The position numbers and the translations under genes are program-made. Below, piece after piece: positions 9,185-17,669 of a stretch of DNA of 64,000 nt (position 1 is its first letter; each line of letters opens with the position of its first letter). Source of the stretch: JAYUJH01 sp043765375 (GTDB lineage Bacteria; Pseudomonadota; Alphaproteobacteria; Rickettsiales; UBA998); contig JAYUJH010000008.1 of the NCBI GenBank assembly GCA_043765375.1, forward strand, positions 1-64,000. Reading direction: 5' to 3'. The notes under the pieces are model-generated. The model saw only the letters and a list, made by a program, of their open reading frames with translations. It did not search any database and had not been told where the DNA came from.

Positions 9185-10384
9185 TTATGCAGCAAGCCTT
9201 AATAGTTTCACAGCGTCGGTATTAACCACTTCACCACCCACTCGCTTGGTGCTATAGAACTTAACGAATGGTTTCTCGGTGAACGGGTCACGCAAAATAC
9301 GCAAACTGATTTTATCCACAATCAAATAGGCTTGACGGAAATCACCAACTGCCACGCATAAACCGTTTGCGCTAGCGATTGGCATATCAGCCGCCGTTGC
9401 CACTGGAACCCCGAGCAATGTATCAGGCGCACCCGCTGCCAAACCCGGTTGCCATAGATATTGGTCAGTGGTTGCTTCCTTCAATAAACGCACAGATTGC
9501 AACACATTACGGTTCATCAAAAATGTTGCATTGCGTGTATATTGCTCTTGCAATGCGTAAAATAATTTAATCAACCCGTCAGATGTCACCAACCCTGCCG
9601 TGCCAGAATTAACCTGTTGGATTTGCCCAAACGCAGTGCCAGCTGCATATTGTAAAATACCCTTTGGTTGCGTTGTGCCATTGCCATTAATGAATGATGT
9701 TGCCTCCATGCGGGCGAACTTATCCGCAATTTTCTCAGCAAGCCATGCTTCCACATCAATTGCTGCATCATCAAGCAATTTTTGTGTTGCCTTTGGTTGA
9801 GCATACATTTCAAACACGTTAATCACTCGTTTGCCAATTTGCGGGGAGTTTGTTTCAATCACAGCCCCGATTTCTGTTGTCCAAGCTGTACTCGTATCGC
9901 CTGAATCTTCAATCACATCAAGTGAATCTGATGAAATGCTTTGCACATTAGCCAAGCTACGCATTGTTGACGAATCAAACACTCTTTTGGTGATTTGCTC
10001 TGATAATTCCTGTGTCACCAAAAAACCACCATCTTCGTTTGTGCCAACTGATAATGCTTTAGTTTGCAAGTTAGCAAGCCCTGTTTCCATACCTTTGCGC
10101 AAATATAGGCGAAATGCGTTTTTATATTCTTGGCTTACGGCAATAGCTGGATATTCGGCTGATTTATAGCTGGAGGCAGGACGATTATAAGCTACTTCCA
10201 ATTGGTCAATTCGCCCTTTATATTGATCAAGCGAATGGTTAATGCGGGATAAATGTTCATCATAAAGCGGGTCAGAATGTCCTTTTTTCTCACGTTCATT
10301 GATGCGTGCATCATTGACATGTTTGAAGTCTTCCCACGCATTGCCAAGTTTATTCACTTTTTCAGTTATTTCATTAATGCTCAT
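9185..10384 (-). CDS. HK97-fold major capsid protein, GTA/phage type
   Basis: A 399-residue major capsid protein. The first 70 or so residues form a charged coiled-coil delta (scaffold) domain. The HK97 fold follows, with LVTQELSEQITKRVFDSS, ETNSPQIGKRVINVFEMYAQPKATQKLLDD, a DVEAWLAEKIADKFARMEA helix and GNGTTQPKGIL, and a C-terminal half matching capsid P- and A-domains (LGVPVATAADMP, VGDFRQAYLIVDK). The likely protease cleavage is between K109 and A110, before ALSVGTNEDGG, as in alphaproteobacterial gene transfer agent capsids; that comparison is from memory. It is the last of three head genes in the order portal, protease, capsid. No tail or terminase genes are in the window. Confidence 0.93.
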   Translation of the reverse strand: MSINEITEKVNKLGNAWEDFKHVNDARINEREKKGHSDPLYDEHLSRINHSLDQYKGRIDQLEVAYNRPASSYKSAEYPAIAVSQEYKNAFRLYLRKGMETGLANLQTKALSVGTNEDGGFLVTQELSEQITKRVFDSSTMRSLANVQSISSDSLDVIEDSGDTSTAWTTEIGAVIETNSPQIGKRVINVFEMYAQPKATQKLLDDAAIDVEAWLAEKIADKFARMEATSFINGNGTTQPKGILQYAAGTAFGQIQQVNSGTAGLVTSDGLIKLFYALQEQYTRNATFLMNRNVLQSVRLLKEATTDQYLWQPGLAAGAPDTLLGVPVATAADMPIASANGLCVAVGDFRQAYLIVDKISLRILRDPFTEKPFVKFYSTKRVGGEVVNTDAVKLLRLAA

Positions 10385-10414
10385 AAATGCTCCTAGTTGA
10401 TGTTGTTGTGATGG

Positions 10415-10954
10415 TTAAGATTGTAAAGCAACAAGTGCTTTATCAAGGGCATAATCCAGCTGGTGCAATTCATTATGATGCGCTGGAATGTTGCAGCCCT
10501 TAATTACGGTTATTTTGGCAGATGAATTGGCGGGGAATGTCACAAGGCTTACCTCCCACAAATCCACTTGATAAATATGGCGGATATTTTTTTGTTCATC
10601 GCAATGTTGGCGCACCACATTATAGCCAATGCTCAAGCCTTCAACCACGCCATTTTTGATTAAATCATAAGCCTCAGCAGCCTTCGCCACCTGATTAATC
10701 ATTAATCGCCCTTGAATATATAGACCATTTGCATCTTCATATAATTGTTCAATCACCCCGATTGGTTGCTTCATATCATGCTGCCATAGCAATTTAATTT
10801 CAGCTTTGCGCTTGGCAATTGTCTGTTTGAATGCACCGTGATGGATTATATCAGATTGCGAATCAAGCACACCAAACACACTTGCATAGCCTGCAAATAT
10901 GCCCGCTTCACTCAGTGATTTCAGTTCAAAAGCTAGAGTTTTATGTTGTTTCAT
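10415..10954 (-). CDS. HK97-family prohead protease (S78)
   Basis: Matures the capsid by cleaving the scaffold domain. Motifs: FAGYASVFGVLDSQSDIIHHGAF near residues 20-42, the catalytic His59 in LLWQHD, and Ser108 in VEGLSIGY, followed by EVSLVTFPAN. At 179 aa it is a normal length for the stand-alone enzyme. It is 30 bp upstream of the capsid gene on the same strand. The portal gene should be directly upstream, but an opposite-strand gene (11120-11320) intervenes. Confidence 0.92.
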   Translation of the reverse strand: MKQHKTLAFELKSLSEAGIFAGYASVFGVLDSQSDIIHHGAFKQTIAKRKAEIKLLWQHDMKQPIGVIEQLYEDANGLYIQGRLMINQVAKAAEAYDLIKNGVVEGLSIGYNVVRQHCDEQKNIRHIYQVDLWEVSLVTFPANSSAKITVIKGCNIPAHHNELHQLDYALDKALVALQS

Positions 10955-11060
10955 GTTGTTACTTCATTCTAGGGGTTAGGGGTTAGGGTTGAAGGGATAG
11001 GGTTCAGGCTATAGCGGGGGGGGTTAATTGAATAAAATTACCTTTGATATGACTTTTTAC

Positions 11061-11090
11061 TTGCATATTTTTATGTTTTTTAATTATAGT
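11061..11090 (+). promoter_or_regulatory. Candidate sigma-70 promoter of the inserted gene
   Basis: TTGCAT at 11061-11066 and TATAGT at 11085-11090 are separated by 18 bp, a good match to the sigma-70 consensus, and lie 30 bp before the start codon of the 66-residue gene. A strong ribosome site (AGAGG at 11108-11112) precedes the ATG by 7 nt. Confidence 0.5.
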
Positions 11091-11119
11091 TAATATGTTG
11101 TTTATCTAGAGGTATTATT

Positions 11120-11320
11120 ATGCCTTCAGTTAATTGGGTGATAGTTTATTACCATCATGCTAAAAGGGAAGAGTTCGCTTTTTTAGTAATATTGGACGAA
11201 GAGCAAATGCTTTCAAAAAACAAAGCAAAAAAACAACTCATTTCTAAACTGCAACACCGTGGCGCAAACCGATATACATCAGTGATGTCACGAGTAGTCA
11301 GTTTTTATAAGCAGCCGTGA
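11120..11320 (+). CDS. 66-residue protein inserted within the phage head cluster (moron-like)
   Basis: Not recognised. A small basic protein (MPSVNWVIVYYHHAKREEF, then KNKAKKQLISKL and SRVVSFYKQP) that reads against the portal and protease genes. It has its own promoter, a strong ribosome site and an intrinsic terminator whose stem includes the stop codon, and is bracketed by inverted G-rich repeats. These are the hallmarks of a phage moron, an independently expressed cargo gene. Gene transfer agents often have a small gene between portal and protease, but on the same strand, so this is not simply that gene. The basic, compact nature would fit a nucleic-acid-binding protein, which is a guess. 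Confidence 0.7.
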   Translation: MPSVNWVIVYYHHAKREEFAFLVILDEEQMLSKNKAKKQLISKLQHRGANRYTSVMSRVVSFYKQP

Positions 11321-11345
11321 ATTAAACCTCACGGCTATTTTTTTT
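11313..11345 (+). terminator. Intrinsic terminator of the 66-residue gene
   Basis: AGCCGTGA at 11313-11320 pairs perfectly with TCACGGCT at 11329-11336 across an 8-nt loop and is followed by ATTTTTTTT. The stop codon TGA forms the end of the left arm. Confidence 0.9.
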
Positions 11346-11403
11346 ATCCCCTAATATAAACCTTATACCATACCCTGCCCTGCCCTCTATCCCTTCAAAA
11401 AAA

Positions 11404-12651
11404 CTAATTCCCAAACCCTAGCATTTCCCGCTTCTCTGCTGCGGTCAAGAAATCTGCATCACTTAATTGTTGCCACATTTTTTCCCGCCTTAATGCTAAA
11501 GCTGAAATATTATCCATATCAATTTCCAACTGCAATGATGCCCCAAACATTGGGTTTAGATATCGTTCAAGCGATGAAAATATCAACCCGCTTAACGGCA
11601 AAATTGTTTGCTCCCATAATGCAAGCCTCGCTTCCGCCAAACTCGCATAAGTATTATCCCCCGGAATGCCGAGCAATTGTGGTGGAACGCCAAACGCCAG
11701 CGCAATATCGCGAGCGGCTGAATGTTTGATGTTAAGAAAATCCATATCACGCGGAGATAAACTCATTTCCTTCCATTCAAGCCCACCCTCCAACAACAAA
11801 GGACGTCCAGCATTTTGCGCCCCTGAGAATTGCTCATCAACTTGGTTTTTCAACCGCCAATATTGTTCTTCCGTCAATCGCCCTCCGCCCTCAGTAGCTT
11901 TCACCACTAATGCACCGCTAGGGCGTGCGCCATTTTGGAGCAACCCTTGGTTCCATGCCGCTGCTTGATTATGTTGATCAATGCTATAAGCTGCGGGTTC
12001 AACTGATGATAGCCCCTGCCAATCACTAAGTGGGTTAAATTGCTTAATATGCAAAATGCGTGATGCCCCGCTTAACATATCCACTTTATAATATTTTTCC
12101 ATATCATCATTTTTATAAATATATCCTTGCGGTATTGAATGCTTACCCGCCACCACCCGCACCCTATCAGGACGGAGCAAATGCAACTCTTTTGGTGGCT
12201 CATCACTCACGCCAATTGCCAACACAAATGCGTCACCAGCGAGCAAATAATAACTGACCAACGCTTCCAAAAATTGATAATTCCCTTGAATTGGGTTAGG
12301 ATTATGCAACAAATGTAACATTGGGTGCGTGTTCACTTCTGCCCGCACACCTGCATCATTTGATTGATAACCAAGAATTGTGCAATTCGCCACTCCCATC
12401 GCAATCATACTAACTGCACGATTTGCCACCACATTGCGCTTATATGCTTCATCAGCGAACTTGCGATAATCCCGCCCACTCCATACTGCATTTGCCGGTG
12501 ATTGCATGAAAGTTTGCAAACCAGAATACCAACTTGGCACCGCAGATTTGGCTTCACTAATATTATTTATTGATTGATTATCGTTTATTGATTGTTTTGC
12601 CACAATATTTTTAGCAAAAACACTATTTACCTGCTTAATACTTGCTTTCAT
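11404..12651 (-). CDS. Phage portal protein, HK97 family, GTA/phage type
   Basis: The portal forms the dodecameric DNA-entry ring of the head. At 415 aa it matches HK97-family portals, with recognisable segments SGRDYRKFADEAYKRNVVA, HPMLHLLHNPNPIQGNYQFLEALVSYYLLAGDAFV, LLRPDRVRVVAG, ILHIKQFNPLSDWQGLSSV, ARDIALAFGVPPQLLGIPG and TYASLAEARLALWEQTI. The N-terminal 35 residues are Asn/Ser-rich and variable. It is the first gene of the portal-protease-capsid block. The ATG at 12651 is 77 bp from the divergent glycosyltransferase start, so the two share a promoter region. Confidence 0.93.
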   Translation of the reverse strand: MKASIKQVNSVFAKNIVAKQSINDNQSINNISEAKSAVPSWYSGLQTFMQSPANAVWSGRDYRKFADEAYKRNVVANRAVSMIAMGVANCTILGYQSNDAGVRAEVNTHPMLHLLHNPNPIQGNYQFLEALVSYYLLAGDAFVLAIGVSDEPPKELHLLRPDRVRVVAGKHSIPQGYIYKNDDMEKYYKVDMLSGASRILHIKQFNPLSDWQGLSSVEPAAYSIDQHNQAAAWNQGLLQNGARPSGALVVKATEGGGRLTEEQYWRLKNQVDEQFSGAQNAGRPLLLEGGLEWKEMSLSPRDMDFLNIKHSAARDIALAFGVPPQLLGIPGDNTYASLAEARLALWEQTILPLSGLIFSSLERYLNPMFGASLQLEIDMDNISALALRREKMWQQLSDADFLTAAEKREMLGFGN

Positions 12652-12728
12652 ATCAGTTCCTATTGATTATTTGCTCTCTATGATGTCAAACTATGCAATA
12701 AAACTTATATGCGGAAGGGATTATTTTA

Positions 12729-13787
12729 ATGTATCGTATTATAAATATTATGCTAGGGTGCGGGCTTGGAGGAATTGAACGCTCCTCAATTGATTATGCC
12801 GAGTCCCTACAAAATGCAGGCTGCGATGTGTTGTTCATCACTGACCCAAATGCAGAGATTAATGCGAGCCTAAACCATAGTGAATATGCACTAACACATC
12901 TTAAACAGCTTGGTGCTTGGGATATAATGGCAGGCAAAAGATTGAACCAAATAGCGCAACGCTTTGAAGCGGATTTCATCATCACCCACGGCAACAGAGC
13001 GTTGCAAATTGCGGCGAAAGCCAAACAAGGCAGCAAAGCAACGAATGCGCCAATTATTGCCACTTGCCATAATTATAACATGCAACATGCGCAACTTGCC
13101 GATGGTGCATTTTGCATCACCAATCATATGTTGCATCATTTGCGAACTACTCACCCAATATTTGCAGCGCATAATTCGTTTCATGTGCCAAATATGTTGC
13201 CAAAATCAGCTAAATATAGCGAAAAACATTGGCATAATCCATTTCGTATTGGAGCGATTGGCAGAATGGTTGAGAAAAAAGGGTTTGCGGTGCTAATCAA
13301 AGCAATGGCTCGCCTCAAGGATAAGCTAGCAGATACCATACCATTTGAATTATGGATTGCGGGTGACGGCGAGGAAAAACCTAAATTGGAAAAAATCACC
13401 AAAGAATTAGGGCTGGAAAATATCGTCAAGTTTTATGGTTGGGTGGAAAATCCATCAGATTTTTATGCGCAAATTGATGTTTTTTGCTTGCCCTCGCTTG
13501 ATGAACCATTCGGAATTGTGCTACTTGAAGCAATGAATGCGGGGCTACCAATTATCGCCACCAAAACCGTTGGAGCGTTAGAGATTATAACTCATAATCA
13601 AACGGGTATTTTGGTTGAAATAGGTGATGCAGAGGCTATTTGCACCGCCATCATCAATCTGATTGAACCACGCAAAGAGGCGCAAAATATGGGTAAATGC
13701 GGCTATGATGATGTGCATTTGAATTATGGCAAGCAAGTGATAGCTACAAAAATCATCAACTCATTAGGGCAGTTTCAACAAAAATAA
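12729..13787 (+). CDS. Glycosyltransferase family 4
   Basis: A 352-residue GT-B enzyme that probably adds a sugar to lipopolysaccharide or another surface glycan. The N-terminal Rossmann half has the GGIERS glycine loop at residues 15-20; the C-terminal half has the GT4 signatures GRMVEKKGFAVLIKAM, WIAGDGEEKPKLE, VKFYGWVENPSDFYAQIDVF, and the E-x7-E nucleotide-sugar motif in DEPFGIVLLEAMNAGLPIIA. It is convergent with the second glycosyltransferase 55 bp downstream. The donor sugar cannot be read from the sequence. Confidence 0.9.
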   Translation: MYRIINIMLGCGLGGIERSSIDYAESLQNAGCDVLFITDPNAEINASLNHSEYALTHLKQLGAWDIMAGKRLNQIAQRFEADFIITHGNRALQIAAKAKQGSKATNAPIIATCHNYNMQHAQLADGAFCITNHMLHHLRTTHPIFAAHNSFHVPNMLPKSAKYSEKHWHNPFRIGAIGRMVEKKGFAVLIKAMARLKDKLADTIPFELWIAGDGEEKPKLEKITKELGLENIVKFYGWVENPSDFYAQIDVFCLPSLDEPFGIVLLEAMNAGLPIIATKTVGALEIITHNQTGILVEIGDAEAICTAIINLIEPRKEAQNMGKCGYDDVHLNYGKQVIATKIINSLGQFQQK

Positions 13788-13842
13788 TCGCCCCCACCTA
13801 TATTTACCTCCCATGTTCGCCTCCCATATTTGACTACAATAA

Positions 13843-14730
13843 TCACTCTCGCCAATAATCAGCAAGCCACGGTGAAGGGAGAATATTTTTATATATTTTT
13901 TTATAAAATGGCTGCCCCGCCTCTGCCCACCTGCCCGCAATTGCATCAGCAATTTTTGGGTCACCATGGAAGGCAAGCAATTTTGCACCCGCTGGCAATT
14001 TTGGTGCAACCCAAAGGCGCAACCACCATGGTGCAATTGCATGTTGTTTGAAACTGACGCACCATTGCTCTGGCCAAAACTTCAATTCACCATATTTTTC
14101 AATCACTTTTGCGGATAAATATTCTTGGCTTGCGGTGAAATATTGCGCTACAACCTCTTTTGGACGCGCTTCAAAATCAGCTTTGACAAACCCTAATGTG
14201 CCAACCCGCCATGAATAGCAGCTTGCTTGCCCGATTTTGTCCCCCTTGGAGTTCCAATCATTAATAATCACAAACTCATCATCTTTTGGATAATCAAACA
14301 AACAATCCAAATTATCCGTGATAATTACATCTAAATCAAAGAAAAATACTCGCTCACCCTGCAATCCACTATGCAACCCCCCAAGCGCATCATCGCACAA
14401 ACCAACTTCTTTGCGATAAACATATTTCAAATCATCTGGGTTTTGTAAATTAATTTCTGGTAATGGGTGCGCTATGATTTCAGGGTTTAATCCTTGCGCA
14501 TCATCAGTAAAACAATGGAACTTTAGCGCATTTTTGGCGGTGTTGCGTTTCACCATAGCAAATAATATATTCACATCACTTGGCGAATATTTTACCCCCC
14601 ATTTGATACAAATAACATGTTTTATGTGAATAACATGTTTAGTGGTAGGGAGATTTTTTGCGGTATTTATTTTATCTGCGGAAACGGTATTTTTTTGAAA
14701 AATATTGTCGTTGTTTAAGATTTCATTCAT
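13843..14730 (-). CDS. GT-A fold glycosyltransferase-like protein
   Basis: Residues about 38-290 resemble small GT-A nucleotide-sugar transferases: CIKWGVKYSPSDVNILFAM at the start, FHCFTDDAQGL, and a metal-binding DxD in VFFFDLDVIITDNLD, then VIINDWN and a conserved WCVSF-K motif. The first 37 residues are low complexity with a repeated HVIHIK/HVICIK and may not be part of the fold. A GGA ribosome site lies 5 nt before the ATG. It ends tail to tail with the GT4 gene, and both may build the same surface glycan. Donor and acceptor are unknown. Confidence 0.7.
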   Translation of the reverse strand: MNEILNNDNIFQKNTVSADKINTAKNLPTTKHVIHIKHVICIKWGVKYSPSDVNILFAMVKRNTAKNALKFHCFTDDAQGLNPEIIAHPLPEINLQNPDDLKYVYRKEVGLCDDALGGLHSGLQGERVFFFDLDVIITDNLDCLFDYPKDDEFVIINDWNSKGDKIGQASCYSWRVGTLGFVKADFEARPKEVVAQYFTASQEYLSAKVIEKYGELKFWPEQWCVSFKQHAIAPWWLRLWVAPKLPAGAKLLAFHGDPKIADAIAGRWAEAGQPFYKKIYKNILPSPWLADYWRE

Positions 14731-14797
14731 AAATCCATGTTATTTTATGTTCAATCAAAAAACAACAAAAATTACTATATTATATGTTACCAACTAA

Positions 14798-15133
14798 TTA
14801 TACGCTCCAACCGTTAGACTTAGATGTATCAGCAGATTTATCAGCATTAGCTCTAGCAGCCAATGCTCCAGCGAAACCACCAGCAGGGTCAACAGTGTTT
14901 CCACCAGTTATACCAGATAGTGCAAGAGAGTCTTTGACGTTCTTAAACTTGTCTGCCCATAAATCAGAATTTTTATTCTCAGTTCCATCTAATTTCACGG
15001 TAGCTGCAAGACCAGACTTGTCATTGTGAACACTATTAAATAATTCAATTCTATTCTTCACAACAGCACTGGCTAGGGGTGTCAAATCACTTCTTGGCGT
15101 TAAAACTTCAAAATCAGTTGCTGTCATTTTCAT
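14798..15133 (-). CDS. Small protein of unknown function
   Basis: Not recognised. It encodes about 111 residues (MKMTATDFEVLTPRSDLTPL to the C-terminus DTSKSNGWSV). The start at 15133 is preferred over an ATG 15 bp upstream because GGAG sits 9 nt before it. The C-terminal half is Gly/Ala-rich with a small stretch SGITGGNTVDPAGGFAGALA that recalls class II bacteriocin-type glycine zippers or a short structural protein, but this is not proof. No signal peptide; the hydrophobic stretch is at the C-terminus. Confidence 0.6.
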   Translation of the reverse strand: MKMTATDFEVLTPRSDLTPLASAVVKNRIELFNSVHNDKSGLAATVKLDGTENKNSDLWADKFKNVKDSLALSGITGGNTVDPAGGFAGALAARANADKSADTSKSNGWSV

Positions 15134-15326
15134 AATTATTTGCTCCATTCCTATAAATTAACTATAGCAATGTTTGCAGCATAGACTCAAGTAACAAATG
15201 CACTATGCAACTAAATGTTCACTGATCCGTAATATAACCGTCACAAATAAAACAAAACTATAGCAATATTCACCAAGTAAAAGCAAATAAACACTAAATT
15301 GAGTTAATTTAACCCTCACCACTCAA

Positions 15327-15376
15327 CTACGCTGCTTTGCAGCTTGTTTTGTGAACTCTCCCGCAAGGGAATAGTA
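15327..15376. repeat. Fragment related to the branched palindrome at the window start
   Basis: Positions about 15333-15375 hold GCTGCTTTGCAGC, a 6-bp palindrome stem, then TTGTTTTGTGAACTCTCCC followed by GCAAGGGAA. The last part matches the right arm of the element at 101-137 (GTGTTTTGACTCCCCCGCAA then GGGTG) with small changes. It lies directly 3' of flhG on the minus strand, as the first copy lies 3' of the chemoreceptor. The rest of the 257 bp from 15134 to 15390 shows nothing else. Confidence 0.5.
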
Positions 15377-15390
15377 ATTGCTTTCCAAAG

Positions 15391-16161
15391 CTATGATTGC
15401 ATCTTTTGCAACAACTTAATGGAAATCGTCGCAACGTCCATTGCAGCGATAGAATTGGGAGATTTCTCCACGATTGGTGATTGCGCCCGAATCGCCTCCC
15501 TCACCTTGTTATCCTTGCGCACAATTCCAAGCAATGGCGGAGTGAACTTGAGAAAGCTCTCGCACGCCTTGCTGATTGCCTCATAAGTGCGCTCACCTTC
15601 TTTTTGAGTAATCGCTTGATTTACTACAATATTTACTTGCGTTTTTTGCAACCGAGTGGTGCATAATTTGATGAACGCATAAGCATCAGTTAGCGAAGTT
15701 GGTTCATCAGTCACCACCACAATGCAGCATGATGCCATGGAGGCCATAAATTGCACATATTGCTCAATCCCCGCCCCTAAATCAATAATAATATAATCAT
15801 ATTGATTAGCTAGTTCAAGTAATTGTGCCTTAATGGTTAGTAATTTCTCTGATGATAAATTAGCAAGGCTGGTTGAACCAGAACGCCCCGCTATAATATC
15901 AAACCCAAGATGATAATGCGTGATTATATCCTCAAGCAAACTGCCCCCACGCAACATTTGTGAAAGGTCACGTTGTGGGGTTAGCCCCAATTGCACATCA
16001 ACATTTGCCAAACCAATATCGCCATCAAACAATAATATTTTTCGCCCCGAACGAGCAAATAATTGTGACAAAGTGATGGATAGCCAAGTTTTCCCCACCC
16101 CTCCTTTGCCTGATGCAACTGCGATAATATTGCGAGCCGATGATAAATCTACATGATTCAT
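15391..16161 (-). CDS. flhG: Flagellar number regulator FlhG (MinD-like ATPase)
   Basis: A MinD/ParA-type ATPase that limits flagellar number and works with FlhF. The deviant Walker A motif KGGVGKT is at residues 19-25, followed by LLFDGDIGLANVDVQLGL (Walker A') and YIIIDLGAGIEQYVQFM (Walker B). The FlhG/YlxH-type fold continues to the end, and the 256-aa length is typical. The start overlaps the flhF stop by 4 bp (ATGA), so translation is coupled. No other flagellar structural genes are adjacent. Confidence 0.9.
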   Translation of the reverse strand: MNHVDLSSARNIIAVASGKGGVGKTWLSITLSQLFARSGRKILLFDGDIGLANVDVQLGLTPQRDLSQMLRGGSLLEDIITHYHLGFDIIAGRSGSTSLANLSSEKLLTIKAQLLELANQYDYIIIDLGAGIEQYVQFMASMASCCIVVVTDEPTSLTDAYAFIKLCTTRLQKTQVNIVVNQAITQKEGERTYEAISKACESFLKFTPPLLGIVRKDNKVREAIRAQSPIVEKSPNSIAAMDVATISIKLLQKMQS

Positions 16162-17375
16162 GGTAGCAATCCCTCTATTTTAGGTTCTGGTGCTATTGAG
16201 TGACTGGAAAAGAATAATTTTGTGATAATTTCTGCATTGCACGGCTCAAATGCACCAATAATATTTTCTGTTCCCGTGATATTCACAATTTTCAGATGCG
16301 TTGCCCCTGCGGCGTTCAAAATGCTACCAAACCGCCTTGCGCAATCAATCCGTGTGATGATAATTTTTTCCACCCCGATAAACGAGAAAGCTCTAGCAAT
16401 TTCATCAGCCTCCGCAGGGTCAGCCCCCGCCGCATAAACTAACACGGGTTCTAATTCAATCATATTTGCATATTCAGCAAGTTCTTTTAGCTTGCCAAAA
16501 TCATAAGGATTTGCGCCTGCACTATCCACCAACACAGTTTCATTGAGTGGAATATCAGAAAGCATCGTCCGCAATTCATTACGACTTCTGGCAATTAGCA
16601 GATTTATCCCTAAAATATCCGTGATAGCAGAGAGTTGCTCCGCCCCGCCCGCCTTGTTGTTGTCAACCGTGATGACATGCACGATTTGACCATTTTTAAC
16701 GCAATCAGCAGCGATTTTGGCAACGCTCAAAGTTTTGCCTGCACCTTGCGCTCCAATCAAAATATAGCGCAGGCAATCATCACCAACATTCAATTGGGAG
16801 AACACAAAACTTGCCTCAATTAATGCACCAAACCATTGCTTAATTGTGTTCTTATGGTGAGAAAATCTTTCTGCATCACCACCATTTAATTTGCTCATCT
16901 TATCGCATAAATATTCAACCATGGACTGATTAACACCATGCTCAACCAATATATTCTCAATAGATTTGGCAGTTTTAAGCGAAATATTTTGTAACTCTAG
17001 ATTTTTATGCCCTAAAATGTTATGCCCTAAAATGTTATGCTCTAAACTCTTAGGTTCTAAACTGTGCCTAGGCATATTTTTCGTTGATAATTTATTAGGA
17101 TTATTTAATTCAACGGAATTATCAACATATGAATTATTTGAGTGCAAATTATTATGCGGAATATTATTGCTAACAACGCCACTCAAAGTTGCAAACCAAT
17201 CATCGTAATTATCATCATAATCAACATCTACAGGCTCAAAAGCTGCGGTCACCTGCACTGCTCCTAACGTATCAACTTGCTTGGTTGATATGATGATGGC
17301 ACTATCGCCCATAGTTTCACGAACCATTTTCATAGCTTGCTGCATATCATTTGCATCAAAAGTGCGCAATTTCAT
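16158..17375 (-). CDS. flhF: Flagellar GTPase FlhF (SRP-type)
   Basis: An SRP-family GTPase that sets the location of polar flagella. The N-terminal signature MKLRTFDANDMQQAMKMVR begins the B-domain; the NG domain has the P-loop GAQGAGKT at residues 208-215, DSAGAN (G3) and TRIDCARRFG (G4 with Arg in place of the usual Lys). The linker (about 100-130) contains five-residue tandem repeats encoded by 15-bp units at 17007-17066. It is followed by flhG with a 4-bp overlap. Confidence 0.92.
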   Translation of the reverse strand: MKLRTFDANDMQQAMKMVRETMGDSAIIISTKQVDTLGAVQVTAAFEPVDVDYDDNYDDWFATLSGVVSNNIPHNNLHSNNSYVDNSVELNNPNKLSTKNMPRHSLEPKSLEHNILGHNILGHKNLELQNISLKTAKSIENILVEHGVNQSMVEYLCDKMSKLNGGDAERFSHHKNTIKQWFGALIEASFVFSQLNVGDDCLRYILIGAQGAGKTLSVAKIAADCVKNGQIVHVITVDNNKAGGAEQLSAITDILGINLLIARSRNELRTMLSDIPLNETVLVDSAGANPYDFGKLKELAEYANMIELEPVLVYAAGADPAEADEIARAFSFIGVEKIIITRIDCARRFGSILNAAGATHLKIVNITGTENIIGAFEPCNAEIITKLFFSSHSIAPEPKIEGLLP

Positions 17376-17497
17376 GATTTGTTATTTACTCAACATAATT
17401 AATATAAATAATTATTAGTGAGATTTCACATAGTTAGCAACTAATTTATTGATTTTCTTTGCAACTGTTATGTTAGGCATAAATTGACTATTTATAT

Positions 17498-17590
17498 GTT
17501 CATCATACCAGCGCACAACAGTTAATATTCCATTTACATGTTCGTCATACCAGCCCACGAAGCACAACATACGCAAATGCTGGTATCCAT
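17498..17590. repeat. REP-like palindrome, partly duplicated, upstream of dxs
   Basis: ATGTTC(A/G)TCATACCAGC occurs twice about 41 bp apart (near 17497 and 17538). The second copy is completed by GCTGGTATCCAT at 17579-17590, giving a stem CATACCAGC/GCTGGTATC with a loop of about 27 nt. The sequence belongs to the same family as the copies at 19575, 25624 and 55993. It covers the extension of dxs to upstream starts, so those starts are unlikely. Confidence 0.7.
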
Positions 17591-17669
17591 AAAACATAAT
17601 CACTCAATAAATATTTCTTTAACAAATAATATATTGATATTACCTCGCAAAATGTTTAAGAATTATCTC

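Larger units (their letters stand above)
10968..11400. repeat. G-rich inverted repeats flanking the inserted gene
   Basis: On the left, positions about 10969-11012 carry GGGGTTAG units followed by TTGAAGGGATAGGGTTCAGG. On the right, positions about 11377-11400 carry the complement of a close relative, TTGAAGGGATAGAGGGCAGG. The two arms face each other around the 66-residue gene and both abut phage head genes, as expected if a discrete segment was inserted between portal and protease. The telomere-like GGGTTAG units are short and probably coincidental. The 450 bp between the two head genes otherwise hold only the inserted gene with its promoter and terminator. Confidence 0.5.

Noticed and set aside
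10969..11012. Telomere-like GGGGTTAGGGGTTAGGG stretch
   Set aside because: Only two to three units, interrupted, and better explained as one arm of an inverted repeat around an inserted gene; no sign of a chromosome end.
17538..17669. Upstream in-frame starts extending dxs by 44 residues
   Set aside because: The extension lies within a REP-like palindrome and does not match Dxs; the start at 17670 gives the normal length.
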